From: Murimonas intestini | GTDB taxonomy: Bacteria; Bacillota; Clostridia; Lachnospirales; Lachnospiraceae | Assembly: GCA_003148945.1 (NCBI GenBank) | Contig: QGGY01000008.1 | Location: 124,001 to 188,000 of the forward strand | Length of the DNA stretch: 64,000 nucleotides | Reading direction: 5' to 3' | Part shown: positions 42,197 through 51,183 of the stretch, in pieces | Position numbering within the stretch: position 1 is the first letter of the stretch | Layout of the letters: the number at the start of each line of letters is the position of its first letter | Notes under the pieces: model-generated | Seen by the model: only the letters and a program-made list of their open reading frames with translations | Database searches by the model: none | Told to the model about the DNA's origin: nothing | Made by a program: the position numbers and the translations under genes

Positions 42197-43810
42197 TTAT
42201 CTGCTCTCGCATATGGCTTTTTTTATCTCAAGTATCATCCCGGACGCTGCTGACATTTCATCAATTCCCATTCCGATGAGTTTTTCTGTCATTTTCACAT
42301 CGGCTGCCAGCTCACCGCAGATACCCACCCATATACCGGCCTTGTGGGCTGCATCACATGTCATCTTCAGCAGCCGCATTACAGCGGGATGATATGGGTC
42401 ATAAAATCTCTCAAGCTTTGCATTCTGCCTGTCCAGGGCAAGCGTATACTGTGTAAGGTCATTTGTCCCAATGCTGAAAAAATCGGATTCTGCAGCCAGA
42501 TCATCAGCGGTCAGCGCCGCTGCCGGAGTCTCTACCATAATGCCAAGCTCCATATTCCTGAAAGGGATATCCTCTTTTTCCAGCTCTTTTCTGACTTCTC
42601 CCATGATCTCCCTGACTCTCTTCACTTCCCATACAGAAATTATCATAGGGACCATCACTGCAATATTTCCATATGCGGAGGCCCTGTAGAGGGCCCGCAG
42701 CTGTGTCCTGAATATATCCTCCCTTGTCAGGCTGATACGCACAGCCCTGCAGCCCAGGGCAGGATTCTCCTCCCGGTCCATCTCCAGATAATCAGCCTGC
42801 TTATCGGCCCCTATATCCATTGTCCTGATTATGACCTTTTTTCCGTCCATTCTTCTGGCGGCTTCTCTGTATGCCAGGAACTGTTCCTCCTCGGACGGGC
42901 AGGTTCTGCCCTCCAGATACAGGAACTCACTCCTGAAAAGACCGATCCCCTCCGCTCCGTTCTGTATGGCTGCATCTATATCTGACAGGCTTCCTATATT
43001 TGCCATGACTCTGATCTTTTTCCCCGACCTTGTAACGGCTGGCAGGCTTTTGTACTCTGAGAGCTCTCTTCTCCTGTCTTCAGCAGCCTGCTTAAGCCTT
43101 TTGGCTTTCTCAAGTGTTTCCTCATCCGGGTCCAGCACAATGCTGCCCCTGCTTCCGTCCACCACGGCCATCCTGCCGCCGGCTCCCGCGGGAACTCCCG
43201 CATCAACTACTGCCGGGATGCCCATTGTCCTTGCCAGGATCGCTGTGTGGGAATTTGAAGAGCCTCTCCTTGTCACAAACGCCAGGACATTCTTTCTCTC
43301 CAGCTGTATTGTCTGGCTGGGGGAGAGATCATCCGCTATTATTATAGAAGGAACCTCCGGAATATTCTGCTCCTCACCTCCGCAGCCAAGTACTTTTATA
43401 AGGCGTCCGGCCACATCCCTGACATCTGCAGCCCTCTCTCTCATGTACTCATCATCCATTCTGGAAAATACAGTTGAAAACTTATCACATGCCAGGGCTG
43501 CTGCATATTCTGCGTTAACTGCCTCACGGCGGACCGTATCCAGGATCTCCCGGGTAAACGCTTCATCCATGAGCAGCATTCTGTGCGCGTCAAAAATACC
43601 TGCCTCATGCTCGCCTGCTGATTTTAAAGCTTTATCCCTTATTTTTTCTATCTGGGCAGCGGCAATGCTCTGAGCCTCCCAAAATCTTTTTTCCTCTGCA
43701 TCTATATCATCCACATGCTTCTTAACTGCTGCCTGCCCCTCATCCGCTAACTCGGCTGCCGGCCCCACAGCAATTCCCGGTGATGCTCCCTGTCCTGTAA
43801 AACGTTCCAT
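42197..43810 (-). CDS. ptsI: PTS enzyme I (phosphoenolpyruvate-protein phosphotransferase)
   Basis: The general energy-coupling protein of the sugar phosphotransferase system. It takes phosphate from phosphoenolpyruvate onto His188 (RGSSNSHTAILAR) and passes it to HPr. The PEP-binding barrel shows GLFRSEFLY, a conserved ETPAA and the catalytic Cys of GICGE. At 537 residues it is slightly short of the usual 570 and its phospho-His loop (SSNSH) differs from GGRTSH, so it may be a paralogue. ptsH is not adjacent. Two TATAAT boxes 18 bp apart (43884-43907) mark its promoter region. Confidence 0.93.
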   Translation of the reverse strand: MERFTGQGASPGIAVGPAAELADEGQAAVKKHVDDIDAEEKRFWEAQSIAAAQIEKIRDKALKSAGEHEAGIFDAHRMLLMDEAFTREILDTVRREAVNAEYAAALACDKFSTVFSRMDDEYMRERAADVRDVAGRLIKVLGCGGEEQNIPEVPSIIIADDLSPSQTIQLERKNVLAFVTRRGSSNSHTAILARTMGIPAVVDAGVPAGAGGRMAVVDGSRGSIVLDPDEETLEKAKRLKQAAEDRRRELSEYKSLPAVTRSGKKIRVMANIGSLSDIDAAIQNGAEGIGLFRSEFLYLEGRTCPSEEEQFLAYREAARRMDGKKVIIRTMDIGADKQADYLEMDREENPALGCRAVRISLTREDIFRTQLRALYRASAYGNIAVMVPMIISVWEVKRVREIMGEVRKELEKEDIPFRNMELGIMVETPAAALTADDLAAESDFFSIGTNDLTQYTLALDRQNAKLERFYDPYHPAVMRLLKMTCDAAHKAGIWVGICGELAADVKMTEKLIGMGIDEMSAASGMILEIKKAICESR

Positions 43811-43960
43811 GACCGCCTCCCGTCACATCCCATAGCGCCCCGCCTGCACCAGAGCATGGGGCTTATTTACTGCATCTGTTTTTATTATACCTGTTTTTCT
43901 TATTATACCCGCTTTTTTTATCAGGCACAACTGCTGTTTAGCCAGGAACAGCCCAGCTTA

Positions 43961-46330
43961 TTACTCACTGATAAGTGAATAAGGTGATATCTTCTTTATC
44001 CGCAATGATACAATAGCTGCCACTGCAAATCCAAACGCTGCTATAAATGCACAGATCCCTATAATAAGCGGCATGCAGATCACAAAGCCCACCTTCATCA
44101 TGCCAATTCCTGAAAAGAGCAGGCTAAAGAATGGATTTAGCCCCACGCATCCTCCCCATCCTCCCAGCAGCGCGCCAATCAGGACCACCGGAAGGAAGGC
44201 AAGGGCGTTCTGGAGAACAAGCTCTCCTGTGGTATACCCCAGCGCTTTCTGTATTCCAAGCTCCTGCTTCTTTCTTACAAGCAGGGTCTTTATGACAAGA
44301 TAGAGCACAAGTATGATTATCACTGCCGTCACAAGACTTACTACCACGGCCAGGACAGCCACTATATCCTGATAGGAAGACATGGAGCTTCTGATCATCT
44401 CATCTGCATTTACAGCATTTAGCAGATCCGCTGAACTGTCCATAAGTTCTTCTAAAAATTCCCCGGCCTTTATTCTGTCTTTCAGGTAGGCGTTGATCAT
44501 TGTAGGGGAAAATCCCTCATTGATCCGCTGATATGCCTCTGACGTCATGCACAGATCATGCCCCATATAATTTGAGCCCTGGATAAGTCCCGTTATCAGG
44601 TAATCCCGGCTTACATCTCCCTGTGTGACAGTAATTGTATCTCCCGGCTTTTTATCCAGAATTTCCGCCAGCAGCCCCCCAAGGGCCGTCTCATTATCAT
44701 ATCTTGGAAATCTTCCCTGATAAAGCCAATTGGTGTTATCTATCATATCAAAGTCATTCAGGATATATCCGTAGGCTTCGTAATTTTGTTCACATGTTAC
44801 CACTTCTGTTGAGAAATAGAACGCTTTATCTGTCCCCTCTTTTTCTCTGACATGCTCAAGAAGCCTCTCTGCCGCCTCCGGCCCGCCGGCCTCCAGCTGC
44901 AGGTGCGGTGTTTCACCCGCCACCATCTGGATAAAGATATCTTTTTCAATATTTATATTATAATAGAGGACTCCTGCAAACACAGCCGCAAATGTTACTC
45001 CCGTCACGATCAGCCCGATCAGAATATTCTGTTTTATACTGCGCACCAGCTGTTTTGCCGCCATTATTACAATAAGCGGCCCCCTTCCCTTATCAAGAGG
45101 AAAATAATTTTTCCTGAAGCTGTGAGTCTGAAGTCCTGTCCTCAGGGCTGCAATAGGAGGCAGCTTCCTGATACGCACAGATGAAGTAAAGGCAACAAAG
45201 CAGACAAGAACTTCTGTCAGTGCCAGAGTCAGTACAAATGCAGCCCCCGAAAAACTCTGCTCCCAGACGATCCCTGTCTGCATGGCATACATCAGAGACA
45301 GAGCCGGAAGTACCCCATAAGAACAGAGGATACCCAGCAGTCCGCCTGCCAGTGAAAGGACTGTAAACTGCATCAGAAATGTGCCTATCAGCTGGGAACT
45401 TGTGTATCCCAGAGCCTTTAATGCACCAATATTCCTGATCTCCTCCTCCACGCTGTTTTTGATCCTGAAGTTCACCACCACAAGTGCGATCAGCAGCAGA
45501 AGTACTGAAAAACCAACTATGATGCTGGTCCCGATAGATGAGGTCACAGTCCTGGCAGATTTGACAGACGCATAGTGATTGCTGTCCCACATAAGCCCCG
45601 CCCCATTACAGATGTTTCCCAGCTTAGTGCCATATACAGAGGATACTCTTTCATTATCATCAGGACCTGCCGCCTCAACAGCGTATACACATCCTGCCGG
45701 ACCGCTCCCGAGAGCTTCTTTGAGCATCCTATACGGCCTTTCCCCAAGCAGGAATCCTGTGATAGTGCTGTTGATCGTTGAGAAATAAATATCCTCATAA
45801 AAACCGGCTATTGTAAATGAAAATTCCTTTTTTCCCATTCCCGCTGTTACAAGTGTAATATGAAACGGCTCTCCGGTGCTGTAGCCGCCGCCCATTTTAA
45901 ACAGGTAAGGCAGATAGATGGGATCCTCCACCTCCTTATCGGTTTTCTCCATAATGGCTCCAAATGGTATGCTTCCGTCATCTGATGCTTCAAAGAAAAC
46001 TGCATTTCTGCTGTTCAGCCCATTTCCGTAGTAAAATTCTCCTGCTGCCAGCAGGGCAGGTATCTTCGCCAGCGAGATCACTCTTTTATCTGAAGCCATC
46101 TCCTTCTCGAAAGAAGTGAGCAGTTCTTCCCTGTCCTCCTGGACAGCAAACATAACATCCGGCGCTTCCTGCTGCAGTGCTTTTTTGTCAAAATTCTCCG
46201 TGTACTCAAACATTGTGACAAGTCCAAGGCTTAAAAACAGAGCAGAGACAAAGATAATAATAAAAAATGAAAGAGACTGTCCCTTATTCTTTCTGATATT
46301 GGCGAAAGCAAGTGATACTATTTTTCTCAT
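43961..46330 (-). CDS. FtsX-type ABC transporter permease
   Basis: A 789-residue permease with N-terminal helix, large extracellular domain and two FtsX domains (about 265-390 and 660-785), the architecture of MacB/BceB-like exporters in Gram-positives. It should work with the ATPase encoded 2 bp upstream to move lipids, peptides or antimicrobial compounds, or to transduce force across the membrane. The ATG at 46330 lies two bases after the ATPase stop; GGGGTGG gives the ribosome site. The two-component genes upstream probably control it. Confidence 0.9.
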   Translation of the reverse strand: MRKIVSLAFANIRKNKGQSLSFFIIIFVSALFLSLGLVTMFEYTENFDKKALQQEAPDVMFAVQEDREELLTSFEKEMASDKRVISLAKIPALLAAGEFYYGNGLNSRNAVFFEASDDGSIPFGAIMEKTDKEVEDPIYLPYLFKMGGGYSTGEPFHITLVTAGMGKKEFSFTIAGFYEDIYFSTINSTITGFLLGERPYRMLKEALGSGPAGCVYAVEAAGPDDNERVSSVYGTKLGNICNGAGLMWDSNHYASVKSARTVTSSIGTSIIVGFSVLLLLIALVVVNFRIKNSVEEEIRNIGALKALGYTSSQLIGTFLMQFTVLSLAGGLLGILCSYGVLPALSLMYAMQTGIVWEQSFSGAAFVLTLALTEVLVCFVAFTSSVRIRKLPPIAALRTGLQTHSFRKNYFPLDKGRGPLIVIMAAKQLVRSIKQNILIGLIVTGVTFAAVFAGVLYYNINIEKDIFIQMVAGETPHLQLEAGGPEAAERLLEHVREKEGTDKAFYFSTEVVTCEQNYEAYGYILNDFDMIDNTNWLYQGRFPRYDNETALGGLLAEILDKKPGDTITVTQGDVSRDYLITGLIQGSNYMGHDLCMTSEAYQRINEGFSPTMINAYLKDRIKAGEFLEELMDSSADLLNAVNADEMIRSSMSSYQDIVAVLAVVVSLVTAVIIILVLYLVIKTLLVRKKQELGIQKALGYTTGELVLQNALAFLPVVLIGALLGGWGGCVGLNPFFSLLFSGIGMMKVGFVICMPLIIGICAFIAAFGFAVAAIVSLRIKKISPYSLISE

Positions 46331-46332
46331 AC

Positions 46333-47091
46333 CTACCACCCCATCTCATCCAGAAAAGCAGTAAGTTTTTCATGCCGCTGCCCATCCCGGGGCTGGTATT
46401 CTCCCAGTCTGCATTCCCCGCAGACCACACCGTCCCGAAGATACAGGATACGGTTACCTCTCCGGGCTGACTTCAGGTCATGTGTAACCATAACGATACT
46501 CTGGCCCTGCCGGTGGAAACCGGTCAGCACATCAAGTGCGTCAGTGCTGGATGCAGAATTGAGCTGTCCTGTAGGCTCATCAGCGAATACAACCTCCGGA
46601 CTGTTGATCAATGCCCTGACAATGCCAACACGCTGGGCTTCCCCTCCTGAGAGCTGGGCCGGGAATTTCCTGTGTGTCTCCTCCGGGATCCCCACTGCCT
46701 CCAGCAGTTCCCTGGCTCTCTGTGCCACTGCCCTTCTGTCATTTGAAATAAGAAGCCCCGCAGCCATTATATTATCGAACACACTCATGCTGTCCATCAG
46801 ATATATCTGCTGGAAAACAAAGCCGCAGTGTTTTCTTCTGAACACTGCCAGCCTGTCATTTGAAAATCCTGATATCTCCTCCCCTGAAAAATATACCCTG
46901 CCAAGAGTGGGCTTATCCAGGCCTGAAAGCGCGTATAAAAGTGTGGATTTTCCTGCACCTGACGACCCCATTATCACAGTAAAATCGCCTTTCTGTATTT
47001 TTACGTCCAGGTTGCGCAGCACATGCTGCTGTATTCCCCCATTTGAAAATGTTTTACAAAGTTTGTCCGTGGACAATATGATCTCACTCAT
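46333..47091 (-). CDS. ABC transporter ATP-binding protein (MacB/LolD type)
   Basis: A 252-residue ATPase with Walker A GSSGAGKST, signature LSGGEAQRV, Walker B VVFADEP and the switch His in VTHD. It groups with ATPases that pair with FtsX-type permeases such as MacB, LolD or BceA, and its permease gene follows directly. The ATG at 47091 follows GAGGTG. Two 14-bp direct repeats upstream indicate control by the response regulator of the adjacent two-component system. Confidence 0.93.
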   Translation of the reverse strand: MSEIILSTDKLCKTFSNGGIQQHVLRNLDVKIQKGDFTVIMGSSGAGKSTLLYALSGLDKPTLGRVYFSGEEISGFSNDRLAVFRRKHCGFVFQQIYLMDSMSVFDNIMAAGLLISNDRRAVAQRARELLEAVGIPEETHRKFPAQLSGGEAQRVGIVRALINSPEVVFADEPTGQLNSASSTDALDVLTGFHRQGQSIVMVTHDLKSARRGNRILYLRDGVVCGECRLGEYQPRDGQRHEKLTAFLDEMGW

Positions 47092-47124
47092 TCTGATTAC
47101 ACCTCGCATGTATTTTATGCACTC

Positions 47125-47191
47125 ATATTACCACGCCGGTTCCTTAACAGTCTTTGCCGGTTCCTTAACGGATTCTTAAATCATTTAAGAA
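47125..47191 (-). promoter_or_regulatory. ABC operon promoter with response-regulator repeats
   Basis: The 14-mer GCCGGTTCCTTAAC occurs exactly at 47135-47148 and 47156-47169, a 21-bp period. A perfect 9-bp inverted repeat TTCTTAAAT-C-ATTTAAGAA (47173-47191) lies next to them. On the minus strand a -10 TAATAT (47130-47125) follows and the -35 is poor, as expected for an activator-dependent promoter. Confidence 0.6.
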
Positions 47192-47207
47192 TGCCTTGTC
47201 TGTCCTC

Positions 47208-48476
47208 TCAGAGCTTCACCTTCACCTCTGCAAGGAATCCATCCTCCAGATTTTTGCACACAAGGCTCCCTCCCATCTTCTCCATGAGATAATGGGAAAT
47301 ATACAGTCCCAGGCCAGCGCCGTCTTTTCCAGCCGTATTGCTGCCTCTGTAAAACTTTTCAAAAATCAGGGGAAATTCTTTTTCAGGCACCCCCGGCCCG
47401 TAGTCGCGGCAGACTATGGACAAATATCCCTGTCCTGTCTCTGCCGTCACTTGTATGGGCGTCCCTGCATATTTATATGAATTTTCAAATAAATTGTCGA
47501 ATACCTGCTGCAGCCTGAGCGCGTCGAATACTGCAAGACATTCAGGTATATCCCCCAGCTGCGCTCTTTTGAGATAATCAGCCTGTATGAGAAGCTCCCT
47601 TATGCTCCTGCCATCCTGCACAGCAGGCTTTACTTCCAGTTCCTGCAGTTCCTCCAGCGTGGCGTGGAACAGATTAGATATGAGGGCATTGATCTGGTCA
47701 GCCTTTGCTTCGATGATCCCCAGCTGCTGTTTCTCTTTCTCCCGTTCCGCCCCCACTGCCATTACTTCGGCCACGGCCTTTATAGAGGCGATGGGAGTCT
47801 TTATGTCATGGCTGAGCTTTGCCACCAGCTCTTTTTTGCTCTGGCTTGCCCTTCGCTCCTGCTCTCTTGCCTTCTTCAGCTCCGCCCGCATCAGATCAAA
47901 GCTCTCCGTAAATGCACCGAATGCATTATCCCTGTCCATGGTGAGGGGGATATCCAGATTTCCTTCTGCCACACGGACCGCAAAAACCTTCAGCCTCTTA
48001 AATGGCCCGAACACTGTCTTTTCCAGACACAGCACATAGCATATCCCTGCCAGAATGAAAAGAACTGTTCCCGCACCCAGGACTGCCAGCACCCTGCCCT
48101 GCTGCCTGCCGGCCTGCAAAACAAGATCATTTACCAGGACAAGTTTCCCCAGCTGCTCACTTCCGTCATACAGATCTATCACTGTATCCCGCCTCCGGAT
48201 GGCCTCCTGCAGGCTGAGCTTCTCCTGTCCATCCCGGGCATATATAAGCCTGCCTTCCCTGTCCAGCAGCGCATATTCATAATCTGACAGGGGCATATTG
48301 TCCGTGATCCCCTGCTGCAGCCGGGGCCAGGCTTCCACACAGGAATACATCAGCTCATTTACCTTTACCATGTCCAGAGAAGACTTATCCTCCCCGTCAA
48401 AGCGGAGCACCGCAAGGGCAAGCCCGCTCTGTATGATCAGAAAAACGGCCATAATCAGAATAATCTTTCTTCTCAT
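47208..48476 (-). CDS. Two-component sensor histidine kinase
   Basis: A 422-residue kinase with two transmembrane helices (about 5-24 and 128-150) enclosing a roughly 100-residue extracellular sensor, a HAMP linker, the phospho-acceptor His223 in AKLSHDIKTPIASI and a C-terminal ATPase domain (NLFENSYKYA, DYGPGVP, GAGLGLYI). The large sensor domain separates it from the intramembrane BceS type. It overlaps the response regulator gene by 4 bp and lies just before the ABC exporter genes that it likely controls. Confidence 0.92.
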   Translation of the reverse strand: MRRKIILIMAVFLIIQSGLALAVLRFDGEDKSSLDMVKVNELMYSCVEAWPRLQQGITDNMPLSDYEYALLDREGRLIYARDGQEKLSLQEAIRRRDTVIDLYDGSEQLGKLVLVNDLVLQAGRQQGRVLAVLGAGTVLFILAGICYVLCLEKTVFGPFKRLKVFAVRVAEGNLDIPLTMDRDNAFGAFTESFDLMRAELKKAREQERRASQSKKELVAKLSHDIKTPIASIKAVAEVMAVGAEREKEKQQLGIIEAKADQINALISNLFHATLEELQELEVKPAVQDGRSIRELLIQADYLKRAQLGDIPECLAVFDALRLQQVFDNLFENSYKYAGTPIQVTAETGQGYLSIVCRDYGPGVPEKEFPLIFEKFYRGSNTAGKDGAGLGLYISHYLMEKMGGSLVCKNLEDGFLAEVKVKL

Positions 48477-49153
48477 GGCTGCATCTCCTCAAACAGGTAC
48501 CCCGTTCCCCATACAGTCCTTATATACACCGGATGATTGGGGTCCTCCTCGATCTGTTCCCTCAGCCTGCGGATATGCACATTCAGGGTGCCGTCCCCTG
48601 TTATCACATCTCCCCACACCTGTGAAAATAATTCTTCCTTATGTATGACCCTTCCCCTGTTCCTCACAAGATATGCAAGAAGCTTGTATTCCATGGCTTT
48701 TAGCTTTAACGGCTTTTTACATTTATAAGCCCTTCCTGCCAGGAAATCTACTTCCAGCTCACCACACTGATAACGTGTCTCTTCCTTGGGCGCGCATCTT
48801 TTAAGTACAGCCTTCACCTTTGCCAGAAGAACGCTCAGCGTATATGGCTTGCGTATATAGTCGTCCCCTCCGATCCCCAAAGCCAGCAGAATATCATCGT
48901 CACTCTGCCTGGCGCTGATAAAAAGTATGGGGACTTGTGTTTTTGTGCGCAGTTCTCTGCAGAGGTCAAACCCGGAGGTCTTATCCAGATTGATATCCAA
49001 TAGTATGATATCCGCACTGTTCTCCCCCAGAAATCTGCGGCAGCCTTCAGCGTCAAACACTGCGGCGGCGCTGACGCCAAATATGTTAAAATACTCCGCT
49101 GTACTTTCCGCCAGCGGCTCCTCATCATCTATGATCAGACAGTTATAGTGCAT
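48473..49153 (-). CDS. OmpR family response regulator
   Basis: A 226-residue regulator: receiver domain with acidic pair DD9-10, phospho-acceptor Asp53 (LLDINLD) and Lys in RKPY; winged-helix output domain (about 130-222) with the TLNVHIRRLREQIE recognition helix and the VWGTGY wing. It is the first gene of the operon and pairs with the downstream kinase. The 21-bp repeats before the ABC genes are its likely binding sites. Confidence 0.93.
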   Translation of the reverse strand: MHYNCLIIDDEEPLAESTAEYFNIFGVSAAAVFDAEGCRRFLGENSADIILLDINLDKTSGFDLCRELRTKTQVPILFISARQSDDDILLALGIGGDDYIRKPYTLSVLLAKVKAVLKRCAPKEETRYQCGELEVDFLAGRAYKCKKPLKLKAMEYKLLAYLVRNRGRVIHKEELFSQVWGDVITGDGTLNVHIRRLREQIEEDPNHPVYIRTVWGTGYLFEEMQP

Positions 49154-49250
49154 AATCTTCTTCCTTTCCGGCCCGTACTATAATATAAGGAAAGTATACC
49201 ACACTTCCCCGGTGCAGTACACTCTCCTCATATACCAAAATACGGCAGCC

Positions 49251-49296
49251 GTTACTATTCACGGCCCCGCTAAAACACGGTTCCGCGAACAGTAAC
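49251..49296. repeat. Dispersed GTTACT/TTCAC repeat element, short copy D
   Basis: GTTACTATTCAC (49251-49262) and GCGAACAGTAAC (49285-49296) form the inverted ends of a 46-bp element with a GC-rich centre. It lies between the sigma-factor fusion gene and the two-component operon. Confidence 0.5.
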
Positions 49297-49312
49297 AGAC
49301 ATCCTGCACTTT

Positions 49313-50359
49313 TTACCTGCCCTGATAGTTCTTATACTTCCGGTATGCTGCCACGCTGCATACTGCAGCCGTGATGCCTGCCACCCCCAGGTGCACGGCT
49401 GTCTGCTTTCCTGTAAAAACAAACCCCCAGCTCAAAGGAAGCATGACCGGCATGGAGGCCATGAAATGATTGACCACGTTTGTAAAGGACCCGAAAATCT
49501 GCATAGGAGCAAATACTTTAATCCACAGAACAGGAATCAGAAATACGATCACCGACATTATGACTGACATATAAGAATTCCTGCTGTAAGCCGAGATGCC
49601 CGCTGTGACCGCCATAAGGAGCAGCATGCCGGAAAATGACATCCCAATCTCATACAAGTAAAACCCCAGTATTGTTTCCGGATGATATCCCCCAGAAGGG
49701 ATGTTCATCAAAAGACTTGAAGCTTCCAGGCCGTCAGGCCCAAAGACAGAGAGATAAAGGAGCACGACAAGCCCTATCATACCCACGCTTACAAAAATAT
49801 AAACGGCCAGCGCCGCAAGAAGCTTCATCCCTATCCCGCTTCCCTGGTTCACACGTGATTTCACCGCCGCACAGGAGGCTCCTGTCATCCTGGCGATCTC
49901 TCTGTTTTTATAGCCGTAAAAATGATGCAGGATCACAGCCTCCCGCTGTACTTCCGGTATCTTCGCCAGAATATTTTTCAGGACCATGCAGTATTCCAGC
50001 CGGCTGTATCCGTCCTGCCCGCTATATTTTCCGGGCGGATACTCCCTGTGTATGACATCCTCCGGCGCCTCCTGCTCCCCGGCTGTCCTGTCTGTCTCCT
50101 CTTTTTTATCCCTATAATAATTTCTGCACACATTCATGGCCACTGTCAGAAGATATCCTTTCAGATTCACATACTTATACTGCCCCACATACCTGATGAA
50201 ACGCAGGAAGGTCTCCTGTGCCAGGTCATATGCATCTTCCCGGTTTCCCGAATGATAGCAGCAGAAATTATAGATATCATCGTAATATCTGTCCGCAATT
50301 ACATTCAGGTACTCCTTCTGTCCATTCTGAATCCGCCTGACCAGCTCTTTATCGTCCAA
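49313..50359 (-). CDS. ECF-like sigma factor fused to an ABC-2-type membrane segment
   Basis: Residues 1-172 are a sigma-70 family factor of the ECF type: region 2 (YNFCCYHSGNREDAYDLAQETFLRFIRYV) and region 4 (LAKIPEVQREAVILHHFYGYKNREIARMTGASCAAVKSRVNQG). Where such proteins normally end with a few basic residues, this one runs without a stop into about 175 residues with five hydrophobic helices (from about 180) that look like the C-terminal half of an ABC-2 permease. The join at about residue 173 (near 49843) suggests an in-frame deletion between formerly separate genes. The start is a TTG seven bases after AAGGAGGTG. Function is doubtful, either a membrane-tethered sigma factor or a remnant. 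Confidence 0.75.
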   Translation of the reverse strand: MDDKELVRRIQNGQKEYLNVIADRYYDDIYNFCCYHSGNREDAYDLAQETFLRFIRYVGQYKYVNLKGYLLTVAMNVCRNYYRDKKEETDRTAGEQEAPEDVIHREYPPGKYSGQDGYSRLEYCMVLKNILAKIPEVQREAVILHHFYGYKNREIARMTGASCAAVKSRVNQGSGIGMKLLAALAVYIFVSVGMIGLVVLLYLSVFGPDGLEASSLLMNIPSGGYHPETILGFYLYEIGMSFSGMLLLMAVTAGISAYSRNSYMSVIMSVIVFLIPVLWIKVFAPMQIFGSFTNVVNHFMASMPVMLPLSWGFVFTGKQTAVHLGVAGITAAVCSVAAYRKYKNYQGR

Positions 50360-50491
50360 ACACAGGCACCTCCTTACTTTTGTAAAACGTCTTACACTTA
50401 ATATAACTCTTTTACCCGGCAAAAGGATTTTTATATTTTCTTTTAGCTATTCCGTTTTTTAATCCCTATGGGTATATATTTTAAATTTATT

Positions 50492-50545
50492 ATTGACTAG
50501 TTGGTCTATTTATGCTATCTTACAATTATAGACCATACAGTCAAT
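50492..50545 (+). promoter_or_regulatory. tetR promoter with long inverted operator
   Basis: The arms ATTGACTAGTTGGTCTAT (50492-50509) and ATAGACCATACAGTCAAT (50528-50545) are inverted repeats matching at 16 of 18 positions. They flank and overlap the promoter TTGACT (50493-50498), 17 bases, TATCTT (50516-50521), so binding would block transcription. Autoregulation by the adjacent TetR-type protein is the simplest reading. Confidence 0.65.
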
Positions 50546-50573
50546 TAACTATCCGTTTTAGAAAGGAACAGTT

Positions 50574-51179
50574 ATGAAAAAATCCGAAAAAACAGAAAAT
50601 ACGAAACGGCGTATCCTTCTTGCAGCCCTCACTGAATTCGGCAAGAACGGATTCGAAGGGGCCGCAATAAACGATATATGCAGGGAGCATGATATCTCAA
50701 AGGGACTGATCTATCACAATTTTACAAATAAGGAAGACCTTTATCTGCAGTGTGTGCAGCATGCCTTGCAGTCATTTATGGATTATATGAAAGAAAATGA
50801 TATTTCAGGAGATCTGAAGCATTACATGGACCTGCGCTACAGCTTTTTTGATGCAGATCCGCTTATCAGCCGGATATTCTTCGAAGCTGTGCTGCAGCCT
50901 CCCCCACATCTTGTCAATGAGATCAAACTCTTAAAAAAGGACTTTGACGCATTCAACAGGGATATTTACCGGCTGGCTCTGAAGAAAATGACGCTCCGGG
51001 AGGGAGTGACAGAAAAAGAGGCTGTAGCTTATTTCAGCCTTGTCCAGGAAATGTTCAACGGTTACTTCAGCAGCTCCGCATATACAGACACATCATTTGC
51101 TGATATCATCAGCGACCATGAAAAAATGCTTGCACGGATACTTGATTTTATGCTCTATGGGATTGTAAAGGAGGTATAA
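50574..51179 (+). CDS. TetR/AcrR family transcriptional regulator
   Basis: A 201-residue repressor with the N-terminal HTH KRRILLAALTEFGKNGFEGAAINDICREHDISKGLIYHNFTNKEDLY and an all-helical ligand-binding domain. It starts with ATG after GAAAGGA and is followed 4 bp later by an antiporter gene, so the pair is one operon. The palindrome over its promoter is a likely operator. The inducer is unknown, perhaps a compound or ionic stress relieved by the transporter. Confidence 0.92.
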   Translation: MKKSEKTENTKRRILLAALTEFGKNGFEGAAINDICREHDISKGLIYHNFTNKEDLYLQCVQHALQSFMDYMKENDISGDLKHYMDLRYSFFDADPLISRIFFEAVLQPPPHLVNEIKLLKKDFDAFNRDIYRLALKKMTLREGVTEKEAVAYFSLVQEMFNGYFSSSAYTDTSFADIISDHEKMLARILDFMLYGIVKEV

Positions 51180-51183
51180 GAAA

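Noticed and set aside
42831-43673. 280-aa plus-strand ORF inside ptsI
   Set aside because: It is fully antisense to the conserved enzyme I gene and low in complexity.
43959-43985. Inverted repeat CTTATTACTCAC/AGTGAATAAG at the end of the FtsX permease gene
   Set aside because: It looks like the dispersed repeat half-sites, but it encodes the last codons and lacks the GTTACT core and second module; likely coincidence.
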